Origin: Streptomyces smyrnaeus
Lineage (GTDB): Bacteria; Actinomycetota; Actinomycetes; Streptomycetales; Streptomycetaceae
Length of the DNA stretch: 64,000 nt
Reading direction: 5' to 3'
Assembly (NCBI RefSeq): GCF_017676345.1
Contig: NZ_JAFFZM010000023.1
Coordinates: forward strand, 1-64,000
The notes under the pieces are model-generated. The model was not told where the DNA came from. It did not search any database and was given only the letters and a program-made list of their open reading frames with translations. Below, one piece after another: positions 41,158 through 52,344 of this stretch (position 1 is the stretch's first letter; each line of letters begins with the position of its first letter). The position numbers and the translations under genes are program-made.

Positions 41158-43233
41158 TCACAGCTCCGGTTCCGGTTCCGGGACCGGCAGCTCGAACCAG
41201 ACGACCTTGCCCGTGGACAGCCGTGTGGCGCCCCAGCGCCGGGCCAGCCGGTTGACCAGGTACAGCCCGCGCCCGCCCTCGTCGGTGGCGCGGGCCTGCC
41301 GCAGCCGGGGCAGCTGCGGTACGTCGTCCCCCACCTCGCAGCGCAGCGTGTCCGTGCGCAGCAGCCGCAGCGTGATGGGGCGTTCGGCGTACCGTACGGC
41401 GTTGGTGACGATCTCGCTCACCAGCAGTTCGACCGAGTCCGACAGCTCCTCCAGGCCCCAGCGGGCCAGCGCTCTTCGGGCCAGCCGCCGGGCCTGACGT
41501 GCCGTCTGGGCGCGCGGGTCGAGGAACCAGTACGCCACATCGCTGGGTGCGATGCCGTCGAACCGGGCGGCCAGCAGGGCGATGTCGTCGTCCCGGTCGC
41601 CGGGTCCGAGGATGTCCAGCACCTCGTCGCACAGCGGCTCCAGCGGGGCCGAGGCGCCGGGCCGGGTGAGCCGCGCGGTGGCGGCCAGCTTCTCGCGCAG
41701 ATGCTCGATACCCGTCCACACGTCGCGCTGCCGCGATTCGACCAGCCCGTCGGTGTACAGCAGCAGTGTGGCGCCCGCCGGCGCGTCCAGCTCGACGGCC
41801 TCGAAGTCGACGCCGCCCACACCGATCGGTGCGCCCGCCGGTATCCGCAGTACTTCCGCCCGTCCGCTGCGGTGCAGCATGACCGGCGGCGGATGGCCCG
41901 CGTTCGCGACGACGATACGGTGCGCCACCGGGTCGTACACGGCGTACAGGCAGGTGGCCATGCGGTCGCTGCCCAGCCGCTGCGCCTGCTCGTCCAGGTG
42001 GTGCAGCACCTCCTGGGGCGGTAGATCGAGCCCGGCCAGGGTCTGCGCCGTCGTGCGCAGCTGGCCCATGATCGCCGCGGAGGTCATCGAATGGCCCATC
42101 ACATCGCCCACCACCAGCGCCACCCGCGAGCCGGGCAGCGGGATGGCGTCGTACCAGTCGCCGCCCACCCGTGCCGTCTCGGCGGCGGGCAGATAGCGGC
42201 TGGCGAGGGTGACGCCCGTGGGCTGCGGCAGTTCGTCGGGCAGCATGGTGCGCTGCAGCTCGTCGGCGATGTACGCCTCGCGCCCGTACAGCACGGCCTT
42301 GTCCACGCCGAGTGCCGTATGGGTGGCCAGCTGCGCCGCGATGAGCAGGTCGTCGGGCTCGAACGCGGGCCGGTCCGGGCGGCGCAGGAAGACCGCGGCG
42401 CCGATCACCCGGCGCCGTCCCCGCAACGGCGCGAGGATGGCGCGGTGCCCGGCGGGCACGTCCCGCTCCGGGCCGAGGAGTTCGGGCAGTGCGGCGCTGG
42501 CGGCGGGGGAGTCGGCGAAGACCGGCCGTACCCCGCGCAGCACTTCGGCCAGCGGGCCGCCCGGGCGCACCTCGGTGAGCTTGGAGGCGGTCGTGCCCGT
42601 CCCGCCGGCCGCCGCGCTCGTGACCATGCCCAACGAGAGGCCGGCCGCCTCGGCCGCGCTGTGTCCGGGGTAGTCGGCGGCCTGGGTCGGATGTCCGGTC
42701 GCCTGCGTGGTACGCACGCCGGGCGCCGCCGGCTGGGCGGCCTGCAACGCCTGCGCGGCCAGCGGATCCTCGGGAATCCGGTCGCTGCGCCGCAGCCGCA
42801 GCATGAAGGGGCCGGTGGGGCGCTCGTCACCGACCGGCAGCGGGTCGCGCAGATAGACGAGGATCGCGTCCGAGTACGCGGGCACGCTGGCCCGGCACAG
42901 GCCCAGCACCGTCTCGTCCAGGTCGACACCGCGGGCGATGCGCCGCGTCGCCGCGCCGACGAACCGCAGCCGGTCCCCGCCCCTGCGCTCCCGCTCGGAC
43001 CGCTCGTTGCCCGCCTCGTCGTCGGGCACCGGCCCGGCGGGCACGCCCGGCTCGCCCGGCTGCGGGGGGTGCGGCCGCGGTCGCGGCGGGGCGCCGTCGC
43101 GCCCCCGCCGAGGCGGCTGGCCGCCGGCGTCGGCGGTGCCGTCGTGGGCGCCGCCCGCCGGTGCGGGGTGCGTCGGTTCGGTCGTGCTGTTCGCCGCAGG
43201 TTTCTCGTGCTCCGTCACGCGTTCGGTTTCCAT
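41158..43233 (-). CDS. SpoIIE-type PP2C phosphatase with GAF and HATPase domains
   Basis: Cytoplasmic regulator of 691 residues that likely acts on anti-sigma or anti-anti-sigma factors. The Pro/Arg-rich N-terminus is disordered. A GAF-like sensor region follows (about 95-330), then the PP2C/SpoIIE phosphatase (ELQRTMLPDELPQPTGV, ARVGGDWYDAIPL, VGDVMGHSMTSAAIMGQLR, TLLLYTDGLVESR, DRDDDIALLAAR). A C-terminal RsbW-like ATP-binding domain ends it (VELLVSEIVTNAVRYAE, DEGGRGLYLVNRLARRWG). Having both kinase-like and phosphatase domains is common in Streptomyces. ATG at 43233 has no strong ribosome site; GTG at 43218 is an alternative. Confidence 0.88.
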   Translation of the reverse strand: METERVTEHEKPAANSTTEPTHPAPAGGAHDGTADAGGQPPRRGRDGAPPRPRPHPPQPGEPGVPAGPVPDDEAGNERSERERRGGDRLRFVGAATRRIARGVDLDETVLGLCRASVPAYSDAILVYLRDPLPVGDERPTGPFMLRLRRSDRIPEDPLAAQALQAAQPAAPGVRTTQATGHPTQAADYPGHSAAEAAGLSLGMVTSAAAGGTGTTASKLTEVRPGGPLAEVLRGVRPVFADSPAASAALPELLGPERDVPAGHRAILAPLRGRRRVIGAAVFLRRPDRPAFEPDDLLIAAQLATHTALGVDKAVLYGREAYIADELQRTMLPDELPQPTGVTLASRYLPAAETARVGGDWYDAIPLPGSRVALVVGDVMGHSMTSAAIMGQLRTTAQTLAGLDLPPQEVLHHLDEQAQRLGSDRMATCLYAVYDPVAHRIVVANAGHPPPVMLHRSGRAEVLRIPAGAPIGVGGVDFEAVELDAPAGATLLLYTDGLVESRQRDVWTGIEHLREKLAATARLTRPGASAPLEPLCDEVLDILGPGDRDDDIALLAARFDGIAPSDVAYWFLDPRAQTARQARRLARRALARWGLEELSDSVELLVSEIVTNAVRYAERPITLRLLRTDTLRCEVGDDVPQLPRLRQARATDEGGRGLYLVNRLARRWGATRLSTGKVVWFELPVPEPEPEL

Positions 43234-43282
43234 CCATCCGGGGCTGCGCGTCGGCGCACGCCCTGCGCTGGGTGCTCGCGGT

Positions 43283-43993
43283 CTATGGGCGTCGTCGGCA
43301 CTGCAAGAAGAGCTGAATCTCGGGAGGTACATCCGTGCTCGCAGGAGCGTACGCGCGTGCGTCCTCTCCTACGACATCGAATCCCGCGTCCTGGACCACT
43401 CCGCGCAATTCGTCCCGCAGATAGCCGGATACCCGGATCGAGTTGCCCAGGAACGGGATGGCGAAATCGTTCACGTCCGCCTCCACCATCCCCAGTACCA
43501 GCGGTGCGTCGCCGCGCAGCTGCCCGTGCAGGGCCCGCAGGGCGAACGGGATCTCCGGTCGGGGCAGCATCAGCAGCGAGAAGAAGGCGACGGCTCCGTC
43601 GAACGGGCCCAGGCCCGACGACTCCAGGTCGGCCACGTCCAGTTTGCGGCATTCGCTCTCCGGGACGTTGTCGCGGCACAGCTTCAGCATCGAGGGCGAC
43701 AGATCGATACCGACGACCTTGTGTCCCGCTTCGGTGAGCTGGCGGGCCGTCGGCAGTCCGGTGCCGCAGCCCACGTCCAGCACGCGGGAGCCGGGCGGCA
43801 GCCGGTCGGCCAGCCAGGCGGCGCAGGCGATCTGGCCCTCCTTGTGCGGGAAGGCTTCGTCGTAGCGGTCCCCGATGGCGTCGAACGCCTCGGACTGGCC
43901 CGAACGGTCGATGTTCGTACGGTCGAATCCGTCATATGCCCCGGCACCTGCCCCGGATCTCCCGCTAGCCCCAAAACCCGCAGAGCTGCTCAC
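43283..43993 (-). CDS. Class I SAM-dependent methyltransferase
   Basis: Cytoplasmic methyltransferase of 236 residues. SAM-binding motif I is RVLDVGCGTGLPTARQL, followed by acidic motif II VVGIDLSPSML and GPFDGAVAFFSLLML. GTG start with AAGGAG about 7 bases upstream gives VSSSAGFGASG; the frame upstream is open but unsupported. The pattern resembles small-molecule methyltransferases of UbiE type; no substrate can be assigned. Two AAACGTA direct repeats 21 bases apart lie 60-90 bases upstream. Confidence 0.87.
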   Translation of the reverse strand: MSSSAGFGASGRSGAGAGAYDGFDRTNIDRSGQSEAFDAIGDRYDEAFPHKEGQIACAAWLADRLPPGSRVLDVGCGTGLPTARQLTEAGHKVVGIDLSPSMLKLCRDNVPESECRKLDVADLESSGLGPFDGAVAFFSLLMLPRPEIPFALRALHGQLRGDAPLVLGMVEADVNDFAIPFLGNSIRVSGYLRDELRGVVQDAGFDVVGEDARAYAPASTDVPPEIQLFLQCRRRP

Positions 43994-44053
43994 GGCTGGG
44001 CTCCTTCCTGGCTGCCGGTCAAGTCCCCGGGGGGTGAGGGGAGTTGTGCAGCG

Positions 44054-44081
44054 TACGTTTACGGACGTTGATCCTACGTTT
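44054..44081 (-). promoter_or_regulatory. Direct repeats upstream of the methyltransferase
   Basis: On the minus strand AAACGTA occurs twice, 21 bases apart start to start (44075-44081 and 44054-44060), two helical turns, 61 bases before the start codon. Such spacing suits an activator dimer. Confidence 0.35.
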
Positions 44082-44097
44082 GCAGTATGGGGGCGTA

Positions 44098-44814
44098 TCA
44101 AGGGGCATCGGGAGGTCGGTGCAGACACGCGCCGGACGGCGGCCTGTCCTGCCCGCCGAACGGCGGCCTGTCCCAGTCGTCCGGCAACGCGGGCACCGGC
44201 CACTCCGGGTCGGGCCGCCACCGCTCCCAGCCGTCCGCGAACGGCGAGCCCCAGGACCGTACCGCCTCCACGGCCCGCCGCCCCGCCGCGCGGATCCGGT
44301 CGGCCTGCTCCGCGTCCAGTAGCCCCGCGCGCTGCGCCTGGGCGAACTCGTCCTCGTCCCGCCACTCCCAACGGCCGTCGGGGCCGACCTCGAGGTCCAG
44401 GAAGTGGTCCTCGGAGTCCACCCCGCCCGGCCAGCGCAGCCGGGGCTCCTCCAGGTTCACGTAGAAATTCTTGAACAGCCAGCCGCGCTCCCAGAACAGC
44501 CACACCGACCACGGTTCCCCCGGCCGGGCCAGTTTCAGCACGCCCATGCCGAACCAGCGGGTGAAGGCGACCCGGCGCGGCTTGGTGTAGCGGGTGGCCA
44601 GCGGCTCGTGGTGCACGGGGGTGCCGTCGGCGAGTTCGGGTCTGACACACAGGGTGCCGGGCGCCATCCACACCGCCAGCAGCTCGGCCGTGTCGCGCAC
44701 GACGGTGACGGGACGGCAGATGTGGGGGTGCGCACCGCCGTTGGCGCGGTAGCGCCACAGGATCGGGGTGCCTGTGGGCCACCGGTGCCGGGGCGCCGCC
44801 TGTTCCGCTGTCAT
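44098..44814 (-). CDS. DUF402-domain protein (probable nucleotide phosphatase family)
   Basis: Cytoplasmic protein of 238 residues. The DUF402 barrel is seen in PRRVAFTRWFGMGVLKLARPGEPWSVWLFWERGWLFKNFYVNLEEPRLRWPGGVDSEDHFLDLEVGPDGRWEWRDEDEFAQA. Family members of known function hydrolyse nucleoside tri- or diphosphates, or fluorophosphates, with the acidic cluster (DHFLDLEV, EWRDEDEF) binding divalent metal. The N-terminal third is shorter and variable. ATG at 44814. Same strand as fumC but separated from it by a terminator. Confidence 0.8.
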   Translation of the reverse strand: MTAEQAAPRHRWPTGTPILWRYRANGGAHPHICRPVTVVRDTAELLAVWMAPGTLCVRPELADGTPVHHEPLATRYTKPRRVAFTRWFGMGVLKLARPGEPWSVWLFWERGWLFKNFYVNLEEPRLRWPGGVDSEDHFLDLEVGPDGRWEWRDEDEFAQAQRAGLLDAEQADRIRAAGRRAVEAVRSWGSPFADGWERWRPDPEWPVPALPDDWDRPPFGGQDRPPSGACLHRPPDAP

Positions 44815-44877
44815 GACGGGATCTTAGGTGCGCGACCCACCGGCCCGCCGTGAGCTGCGCCGCAGCGCGCCCACAAC

Positions 44878-44907
44878 GGGCCCGGAACCCTCGGTTCCGC
44901 CGGGCCC
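44878..44907 (-). terminator. Terminator after class II fumarase
   Basis: GGGCCCGGAACC pairs with GGTTCCG and GGGCCC, with a two-base bulge and a 3-base loop, about 50 bases past the fumC stop on the minus strand. Confidence 0.6.
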
Positions 44908-44956
44908 GGAAAGCGCCCGGGAGGTACCGGGAACGCGCCCGGGAAGTGCCGCCCCC

Positions 44957-46405
44957 TCAGGGATGCGTCATCCGCAGGACGTCCAGGGCCTCATCCAGCT
45001 GCTCCAGCGTCAGCTCACCCCGCTCGACATGGCCGGCGGCCAGTACCGCCTCGCGGATGGTGAGCTGCTGCGCCATGGCCGTCTTGGCGACGGCGGCGGC
45101 GTTCTCGTAGCCGATGTACTTGTTGAGCGGAGTGACCACGGAGGGGGAGGACTCCGCGAACTGGCGCGCCCGCTCCACGTTCGCGGTGATGCCGTCGACG
45201 GTGCGGTCGGCCAGCAGCCGCGCCGCGTTGGCCAGCAGCCGCACCGACTCCAGCAGGTTCTTGGCGATGACGGGCAGCATCACGTTCAGCTCGAAGTTGC
45301 CCGCGGCGCCCGCCGCAGCCACCGTCGCATCGTTCCCCGTGACCTGCGCGGCGACCATCAGCACCGCTTCCGGGACGACGGGGTTGACCTTGCCCGGCAT
45401 GATCGAGGAGCCCGGCTGCAGATCGGGCAGCGCGATCTCCGCCAGCCCCGTCCGCGGCCCGGAAGCCATCCAGCGCAGATCGTTGGAGATCTTGGTGAGC
45501 CCGACCGCGATGGTCCGCAGCTGTCCGGAGGTCTCCACCAGCGCGTCCCGGGCGCCCTGCGCCTCGAAGTGGTCGCGCGCCTCGGTCAGCGGGAGCCCCG
45601 TGGAGCGGGCCACCTCCTCGATGACGGCGGCGGCGAAGCCGGGCGGAGTGTTGATGCCGGTGCCCACGGCCGTACCGCCCAACGGCAGTTCGGCGAGCCG
45701 GGGCAGCGCGGCATGCAGCCGCTCGACCCCGTACCGCATCTGGGCCGCGTAGCCCCCGAACTCCTGGCCGAGCGTCACCGGAGTGGCGTCCATCAGATGG
45801 GTGCGCCCGCTCTTGACCACATCGGCGAACTCGCTCGCCTTGCCCTCCAGCGACGCCGTCAGATGTTCCAGGGCCGGAATCAGATCGGCGGTCACGGCGG
45901 CGGTCGCGGCGATGTGGATGGAGGACGGGAAGACGTCGTTGGACGACTGGCTGGCGTTGACGTGGTCGTTGGGATGCACGGCGGGCGCCGCACCGCCCGA
46001 GGCGGCCAGCCGCTCGGTGGCCAGCGTCGCCAGCACCTCGTTCATGTTCATGTTGGACGAGGTGCCCGAGCCGGTCTGGAACACATCGACCGGGAAGTGC
46101 TCGTCCCATCGCCCCTCGGCGACCTCCTCGGCCGCTTCCCGCACGGCGTCGGCCCGCTGCTGGTCGAGGACCCCGAGGCGGGCGTTGACGGTGGCGGCCG
46201 CCGCCTTGATCCGGGCCAGCGCCTCGATGTGCGCACGCTCCAGCCGCTGCCCGCTGAGGGGGAAGTTCTCCACGGCCCGCTGCGTCTGCGCCCGCCATTT
46301 GGCGTGCGCGGGCACCCGTACCTCGCCCATCGAGTCGTGCTCGATCCGGTATGCGGCGCTGCCGGTGCCGCTGGTGCCGCTGGTGCTGCTGGTGCTGTCG
46401 GTCAT
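44957..46405 (-). CDS. fumC: Class II fumarase
   Basis: Oxygen-stable, iron-independent fumarate hydratase of the TCA cycle, 482 residues, homotetrameric. Signature GSSIMPGKVNPV and conserved blocks TGSGTSSNMNMNEVLA, HVNASQSSNDVFPSS, SGRTHLMDATPVTLGQEFGGY and GTAVGTGINT are complete. The first 15 residues are a Ser/Thr/Gly repeat, an odd but harmless tail. A class I fumarase lies 4 kb away with one large gene and a VOC gene between. Confidence 0.95.
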   Translation of the reverse strand: MTDSTSSTSGTSGTGSAAYRIEHDSMGEVRVPAHAKWRAQTQRAVENFPLSGQRLERAHIEALARIKAAAATVNARLGVLDQQRADAVREAAEEVAEGRWDEHFPVDVFQTGSGTSSNMNMNEVLATLATERLAASGGAAPAVHPNDHVNASQSSNDVFPSSIHIAATAAVTADLIPALEHLTASLEGKASEFADVVKSGRTHLMDATPVTLGQEFGGYAAQMRYGVERLHAALPRLAELPLGGTAVGTGINTPPGFAAAVIEEVARSTGLPLTEARDHFEAQGARDALVETSGQLRTIAVGLTKISNDLRWMASGPRTGLAEIALPDLQPGSSIMPGKVNPVVPEAVLMVAAQVTGNDATVAAAGAAGNFELNVMLPVIAKNLLESVRLLANAARLLADRTVDGITANVERARQFAESSPSVVTPLNKYIGYENAAAVAKTAMAQQLTIREAVLAAGHVERGELTLEQLDEALDVLRMTHP

Positions 46406-46470
46406 CGTCTACACCTCCGTGCGGTTCAGCATCCCGTATCGCGGCCGCATTCCTGGCTAGGGTCCGTCCC

Positions 46471-46839
46471 ATGACGAGTCGTATCGCGGTGCTGTGCATC
46501 GACGCCGTGGACCCGCCGGCCGTGGCGGACTTCTGGTGCCGGGTGCTGGACTGGCAGGTCAGGGACGAGTCCGAGGGCGGCATCGAGATCGGCCCGTCCG
46601 ACCCGGCGCAGCCGGGCATCGACGTGCTGCCCGTCCCGGAGCGCAAGCCCGGAAAGAACCGTCTCCACCTGGATCTGCGTGCCGACGGCAGTACCACGGA
46701 GCAGGAGCTGCGGCGCCTGCTGGAACTGGGCGCCACCAGGGTCGATGTCGGCCAGCCCCCGGACGCCTCATGGACGGTGCTGGCCGACCCGGAGGGCAAC
46801 GAGTTCTGCCTGCTGCACCGGACGATGCAGGAGCTGTGA
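46471..46839 (+). CDS. VOC-family (glyoxalase/dioxygenase fold) protein
   Basis: Small protein of 122 residues with two beta-alpha-beta-beta-beta modules: IAVLCIDAVDPPAVADFWCRVLDW at the start and VLADPEGNEFCLLHR at the end, the usual VOC closing motif. Central GKNRLHLDLRADG fits Glyoxalase_6-like members. Divergent from fumC and tail-to-tail with the NACHT gene. ATG at 46471; substrate unknown, possibly a small-molecule resistance or isomerase role. Confidence 0.82.
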   Translation: MTSRIAVLCIDAVDPPAVADFWCRVLDWQVRDESEGGIEIGPSDPAQPGIDVLPVPERKPGKNRLHLDLRADGSTTEQELRRLLELGATRVDVGQPPDASWTVLADPEGNEFCLLHRTMQEL

Positions 46840-46889
46840 GGCCCGCCCCGCCGCACCGGCGGGGACCTGTGCCGCTTGCGGCGCGCGAC

Positions 46890-49800
46890 TCACCGGCCGC
46901 CGCCGGCCTGGGTGTACACACTGTTGACGATCTTCTGCGCGAGTTCGGCGTGGTTCGGCCGCACTCGCACCCGCAGCCAGATCTGCCGTCGTTCGCCGTG
47001 CCCGTATCGGTACTCACCCCACATACGCAGCTCGTACTCGTCGTCGGTGCGCCGGACCGAGTAGAGGGGCTGGCCGGACTCCCGGCGCCATCCCTTCCTC
47101 TTCCCGGTGGGGCGCTCCCGGACGAAGGCGCGGACCTCGTTGTCCGCACAGCTGTCTCCGCAGGACAGCTCGGCAGCGTACAGGCGCAGCCAGGGGGCGT
47201 TGCCCGGCGGCTCGGTGGCGGCGGGATAGGTGCGAGGCAAAGAGGTGGCGTTCTCGCAGTTGTAGGCGCGCACATGGTCCTCCTCCTCCGGGGCCCAGGT
47301 GCACGTCATGTGCTTCGGTGCGCGCACCGGAAGGGCCAACAGGGAGAACTTCCAGATGAACGAGCGTTCCGCGCGGCCCCACACCGCACCGTGCAGGCGC
47401 TGCTCGGAGTGCCGGTAGCGGGCGAGCCGGGAGCCCTTGGGCACCTCGGTGCGGGGGATGTCCGCCAGGTCCCGGGCGTCGGTGCGGCCCAGCGCCCGGC
47501 GCAGCAGCGACTCGGCGACCGCCGCGACCCTGCGCCGGGAGGCGAACTCCTCGGCGAACTCCACGGTCACCAGCAGATTCCCGTCGCGTGCCGCGTACCG
47601 GGCCTGCCGCAGGGCGGGGCGTCCGGTGCCCGTGAAGCGGGCCACGGTCACCACCCGGACCGCCTGGTCGGCCGGGTCCGGTGCGGCGTCGAAGGACATC
47701 TGGTCGGCTCCCGTGCCCGCCCGCTGGATCTTCCAGGCGCTGCGCTCGCTGCCGAGCAGGAGCGCGAACCGCCGTCGGGCCTTTGCCGGGCCGCTGTCCG
47801 CCCAGTCGCCCGCCATGGCCTGCACCCGCACACGTACCTGGACCTCCGGCCGGAAGGGCGCCTGCTCGCCCGCCGCACACGTGTCGCCGTCGGCGACCCG
47901 GCGCGGATCGTCCATCAGTGCGTCGAGCACCTCGGGGGACAGCACCGTGCAGACGGAGCCGGGCACCGGATACGGGCCCGGGGCGGGGCCCGTCGCGAGC
48001 ACGCCCGGGACCACGGCGGTGCAAAGGAGCAGTCCGGCCAGGCCCACGACCCCGTTCTGGGCCGCCTCAGCCAGCTTCGGGAGCCGGTGACGGGGCTTCC
48101 GCGGGGCGGGGACGTCGTCGGCCAGCCGATTGCGCAGTTCGATGTGGCGGAAGCGGTAGACGCCACCCGCCTGGCGCAGCACACCCTTGGCGTGCGCCTC
48201 GCGGAGGAAGTCCATCAGCCGCCACGGCAGGCGTCCGGTCGCGGCGAACCAGATGCGGGCCAGGGTGTAACGGCCCCAGGCCGAGGTGGCGATCTCGCAC
48301 AGCCAGCCGCTCAGCAGGGTCCCGGCGACGGTCACCAGCCACGTCCCGGCCGTCACCACGTCCCGTCCGAGGGACAGCTGCCACAGGCCCAGCATCAGCA
48401 CGGGGGCGGCCCACACGAGGGGGATCTCTTCAGGCTGGTAGGTGGGTGCCGCGCCGAGGGCCAGCGTGGCGCGCCGGTCCCGGTGCAGCAGTTGGGCGGG
48501 CTCCGCCGCCGTCTCCGGATCGGCGGGCGGCCGGGCCCGTGCGAGCCACCAGCGGGTCACGGAGCGTGCGAAGAAGACGGCGTACAGCAGCAGTGCGAGG
48601 CGCAGCTGCCCCGGTTCGTCGGCCAGTGTCAGCAGGTAGACCAGGCAGCCGGCGCCCAGGGTCCAGCCGGTGAGCTTCCCCACCGCCGTCCAGCGCAGCG
48701 CCTGCCGCACATCCGCGGGGCGTGGCAGCCGCACCTGCTGCGGGGCCCGCGCGGCGCTGCCCCCGTACCTGGCGGTCACGTACGCGCACAGTCCCAGCCC
48801 GAATCCGGCCCACAGCGGCACCGGCACCCAGCGGTCCCACCAGGGCGCGCTGTAGTCCGCCAGGTACACGGTGAGCGTCGCCGTCAGCGCGGCGGGCAGC
48901 ACGCTCAGCCGTCGCAGCCAGGTCGGCAGTGCCTCCTCCAGCCGCCACCAGGCGACCTCCTGCCCGCCGAGGCGGCCGGTGAGCGCGGCCAGGAAGGAGG
49001 CGTGCTCCCGTGTCTTCGCTGCGCTCGCACCCGAGGCGTCCGCGTAGGCGGCGGTCAGGAACGCGTCGTACAAGTGCCGTTCGACGGCCTGCCGGGTGGT
49101 GAAGCGTCCGGCGCCGAGCAGTTCGGCGGGGTCGGCGTCCGTTTCGCTGTAGGCGACGCGGGCGAGTGCCACCATCAGCGGGGTGCTGAGCACCCGGCGC
49201 AGCACCCGAGTCTCGCGCCTCGTGTCGTCGGCGTCGGCAAGCCGCTCCAGTACCGGCGACCACTTGGTGTGTGCCGGGTCGCTGCGGCTGGTGCGGCGGC
49301 TGGTACGGGGCAGATAGCGCCACAGGTCGTCCGTGGTCAGCGGGCACAGTTCCACCGCCACGGCACCGGGCAGCGGGAGGGCGGCCTGCTCCACCGCCCG
49401 CGCGTACTCGGCCGTGCGGCTGGTGAGGACGCAGCGCGCGTGGCTGGTCAGACTGGTGCGCAGCTGCCGGAGCGCGTACGCCTGCGCGGAGTCCGGGAGC
49501 TCGTCGAAGCCGTCCAGCACGGGCAGGACACGGCCGGACTCGATCAGGTCGAGGGCGACCTCGACCGTGGGCAGCGGCACCGGATGCTCGGCGCACAGCC
49601 GCTCGGCGGCCCAGCGCCACAGCCCCTGCCCGCCGCCCGGGTTCCAGGAGGCCAGCGGCAGGACGACCGGGACGGGTGCCGCCGACGCGGGGCCCCGCGC
49701 CTCCAGGAGCGTACGAGCGAGCCGGTGGGCGAGCACGGTCTTGCCCGCGCCGGGCGCTCCCAGGATGACCAGCCGCTGCCTGGGCAGCGTGGTGAAGAAC

Positions 49801-50405
49801 GCCGCCGTTCCCGCGAACTCGCCGTCCGTCTCCAGCCCGCCCGCGACGGCGTCGTCCCCGGCCGGGAGGTCGTGCCGGGCCGAGGCGCCCAGCACGTTCG
49901 GCACATGATCGGTGACCAACGGGTCGGCGGCCGTCCACCGCACGGGAATGGGCGTGGGGGTGTGCACCGGAGCGAGTGCGAGCTGGTCCTGCCTGCCGTA
50001 CTGCCGGACCAGTGCCTCGGCCAGCCCCTCGGCGGCCCGGTCCAGCCGGTGCCCGGAGTGCGTGGCCCGCGGGCGGGTGAGCCGCCGCCGGTCGCGTATC
50101 CGGCCGACTGCCGCGACACCCGCCGACAGGGCGGCGAACAGCGCGGCGAGCGCCGGCAGCCGCCGCTGCTCCGCCAGCACCGCGTCCGCCACCAGGGGCT
50201 GAACGATCCACAGCCCGCCGCTGACGCAGAGCAACAGCCCCGCCAGTACGAACAGGCGCAGCGGCGACCTGGGCAGCTCGGCGGTCTCCTCGTGCACGTG
50301 GATGTGCACGGCGTCGATCCGTTCGGCCTGGATGACCGTGCCGAACGTGCCGCCGTCGATCCGGTTCCCCCAGCGGGGCGCGCCGTCCGTCCCATCCGGG
50401 GCCAC
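46890..50405 (-). CDS. Large membrane NACHT NTPase with N-terminal amyloid/RHIM-like motif
   Basis: STAND-type NTPase of 1171 residues. Residues 14-36 contain GGTFGTVIQAERI followed by VHIH, the pattern of bacterial amyloid signalling (BASS3/RHIM-like) motifs that precede NACHT domains. Two helices follow (about 48-103), then NACHT: Walker A GAPGAGKT (216-223), Walker B LPVLDGFDELPD (294-305), CVLTSRTAEYARAV. About seven more helices occupy residues 500-800, ending with YRFRHIELRNRLAD. The final 350 residues, rich in Cys, Arg and Trp, probably face outward. No effector with a matching motif is nearby. Related bacterial NACHT proteins act in phage defence; for this one that is inference. Confidence 0.85.
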   Translation of the reverse strand: MAPDGTDGAPRWGNRIDGGTFGTVIQAERIDAVHIHVHEETAELPRSPLRLFVLAGLLLCVSGGLWIVQPLVADAVLAEQRRLPALAALFAALSAGVAAVGRIRDRRRLTRPRATHSGHRLDRAAEGLAEALVRQYGRQDQLALAPVHTPTPIPVRWTAADPLVTDHVPNVLGASARHDLPAGDDAVAGGLETDGEFAGTAAFFTTLPRQRLVILGAPGAGKTVLAHRLARTLLEARGPASAAPVPVVLPLASWNPGGGQGLWRWAAERLCAEHPVPLPTVEVALDLIESGRVLPVLDGFDELPDSAQAYALRQLRTSLTSHARCVLTSRTAEYARAVEQAALPLPGAVAVELCPLTTDDLWRYLPRTSRRTSRSDPAHTKWSPVLERLADADDTRRETRVLRRVLSTPLMVALARVAYSETDADPAELLGAGRFTTRQAVERHLYDAFLTAAYADASGASAAKTREHASFLAALTGRLGGQEVAWWRLEEALPTWLRRLSVLPAALTATLTVYLADYSAPWWDRWVPVPLWAGFGLGLCAYVTARYGGSAARAPQQVRLPRPADVRQALRWTAVGKLTGWTLGAGCLVYLLTLADEPGQLRLALLLYAVFFARSVTRWWLARARPPADPETAAEPAQLLHRDRRATLALGAAPTYQPEEIPLVWAAPVLMLGLWQLSLGRDVVTAGTWLVTVAGTLLSGWLCEIATSAWGRYTLARIWFAATGRLPWRLMDFLREAHAKGVLRQAGGVYRFRHIELRNRLADDVPAPRKPRHRLPKLAEAAQNGVVGLAGLLLCTAVVPGVLATGPAPGPYPVPGSVCTVLSPEVLDALMDDPRRVADGDTCAAGEQAPFRPEVQVRVRVQAMAGDWADSGPAKARRRFALLLGSERSAWKIQRAGTGADQMSFDAAPDPADQAVRVVTVARFTGTGRPALRQARYAARDGNLLVTVEFAEEFASRRRVAAVAESLLRRALGRTDARDLADIPRTEVPKGSRLARYRHSEQRLHGAVWGRAERSFIWKFSLLALPVRAPKHMTCTWAPEEEDHVRAYNCENATSLPRTYPAATEPPGNAPWLRLYAAELSCGDSCADNEVRAFVRERPTGKRKGWRRESGQPLYSVRRTDDEYELRMWGEYRYGHGERRQIWLRVRVRPNHAELAQKIVNSVYTQAGGGR

Positions 50406-50498
50406 CGGTCACCCCCCGCCCCACGACCCGTCAGAAGCAGGATCCTAGCCCTGGAGCGCCGGGAGCGCCCCCGCGGTTGCGGGGGCTTTCGATGGCCG

Positions 50499-52199
<1,701 letters not shown>

Positions 52200-52324
52200 A
52201 CGGGGACTCTTCCTCTCACACTTGCGGCTCTCGACGATGCTCGACGACAAGAGCCCGGCTCTCGACGATGGGAGCGCGTCTCACAGCGTAGAACCCGCCC
52301 GCAAGAGGCCGCTGCGGGGGTAGT

Positions 52325-52338
52325 CGCGATCTATCGCG
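52325..52338. promoter_or_regulatory. Palindrome CGCGAT-CT-ATCGCG between fumarase and the DUF1707 gene
   Basis: A perfect 6-base inverted repeat with a 2-base centre, located where the -35 of the rightward promoter should be and 126 bases upstream of the fumarase start. Probable operator. Confidence 0.45.
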
Positions 52339-52344
52339 TTTGGG

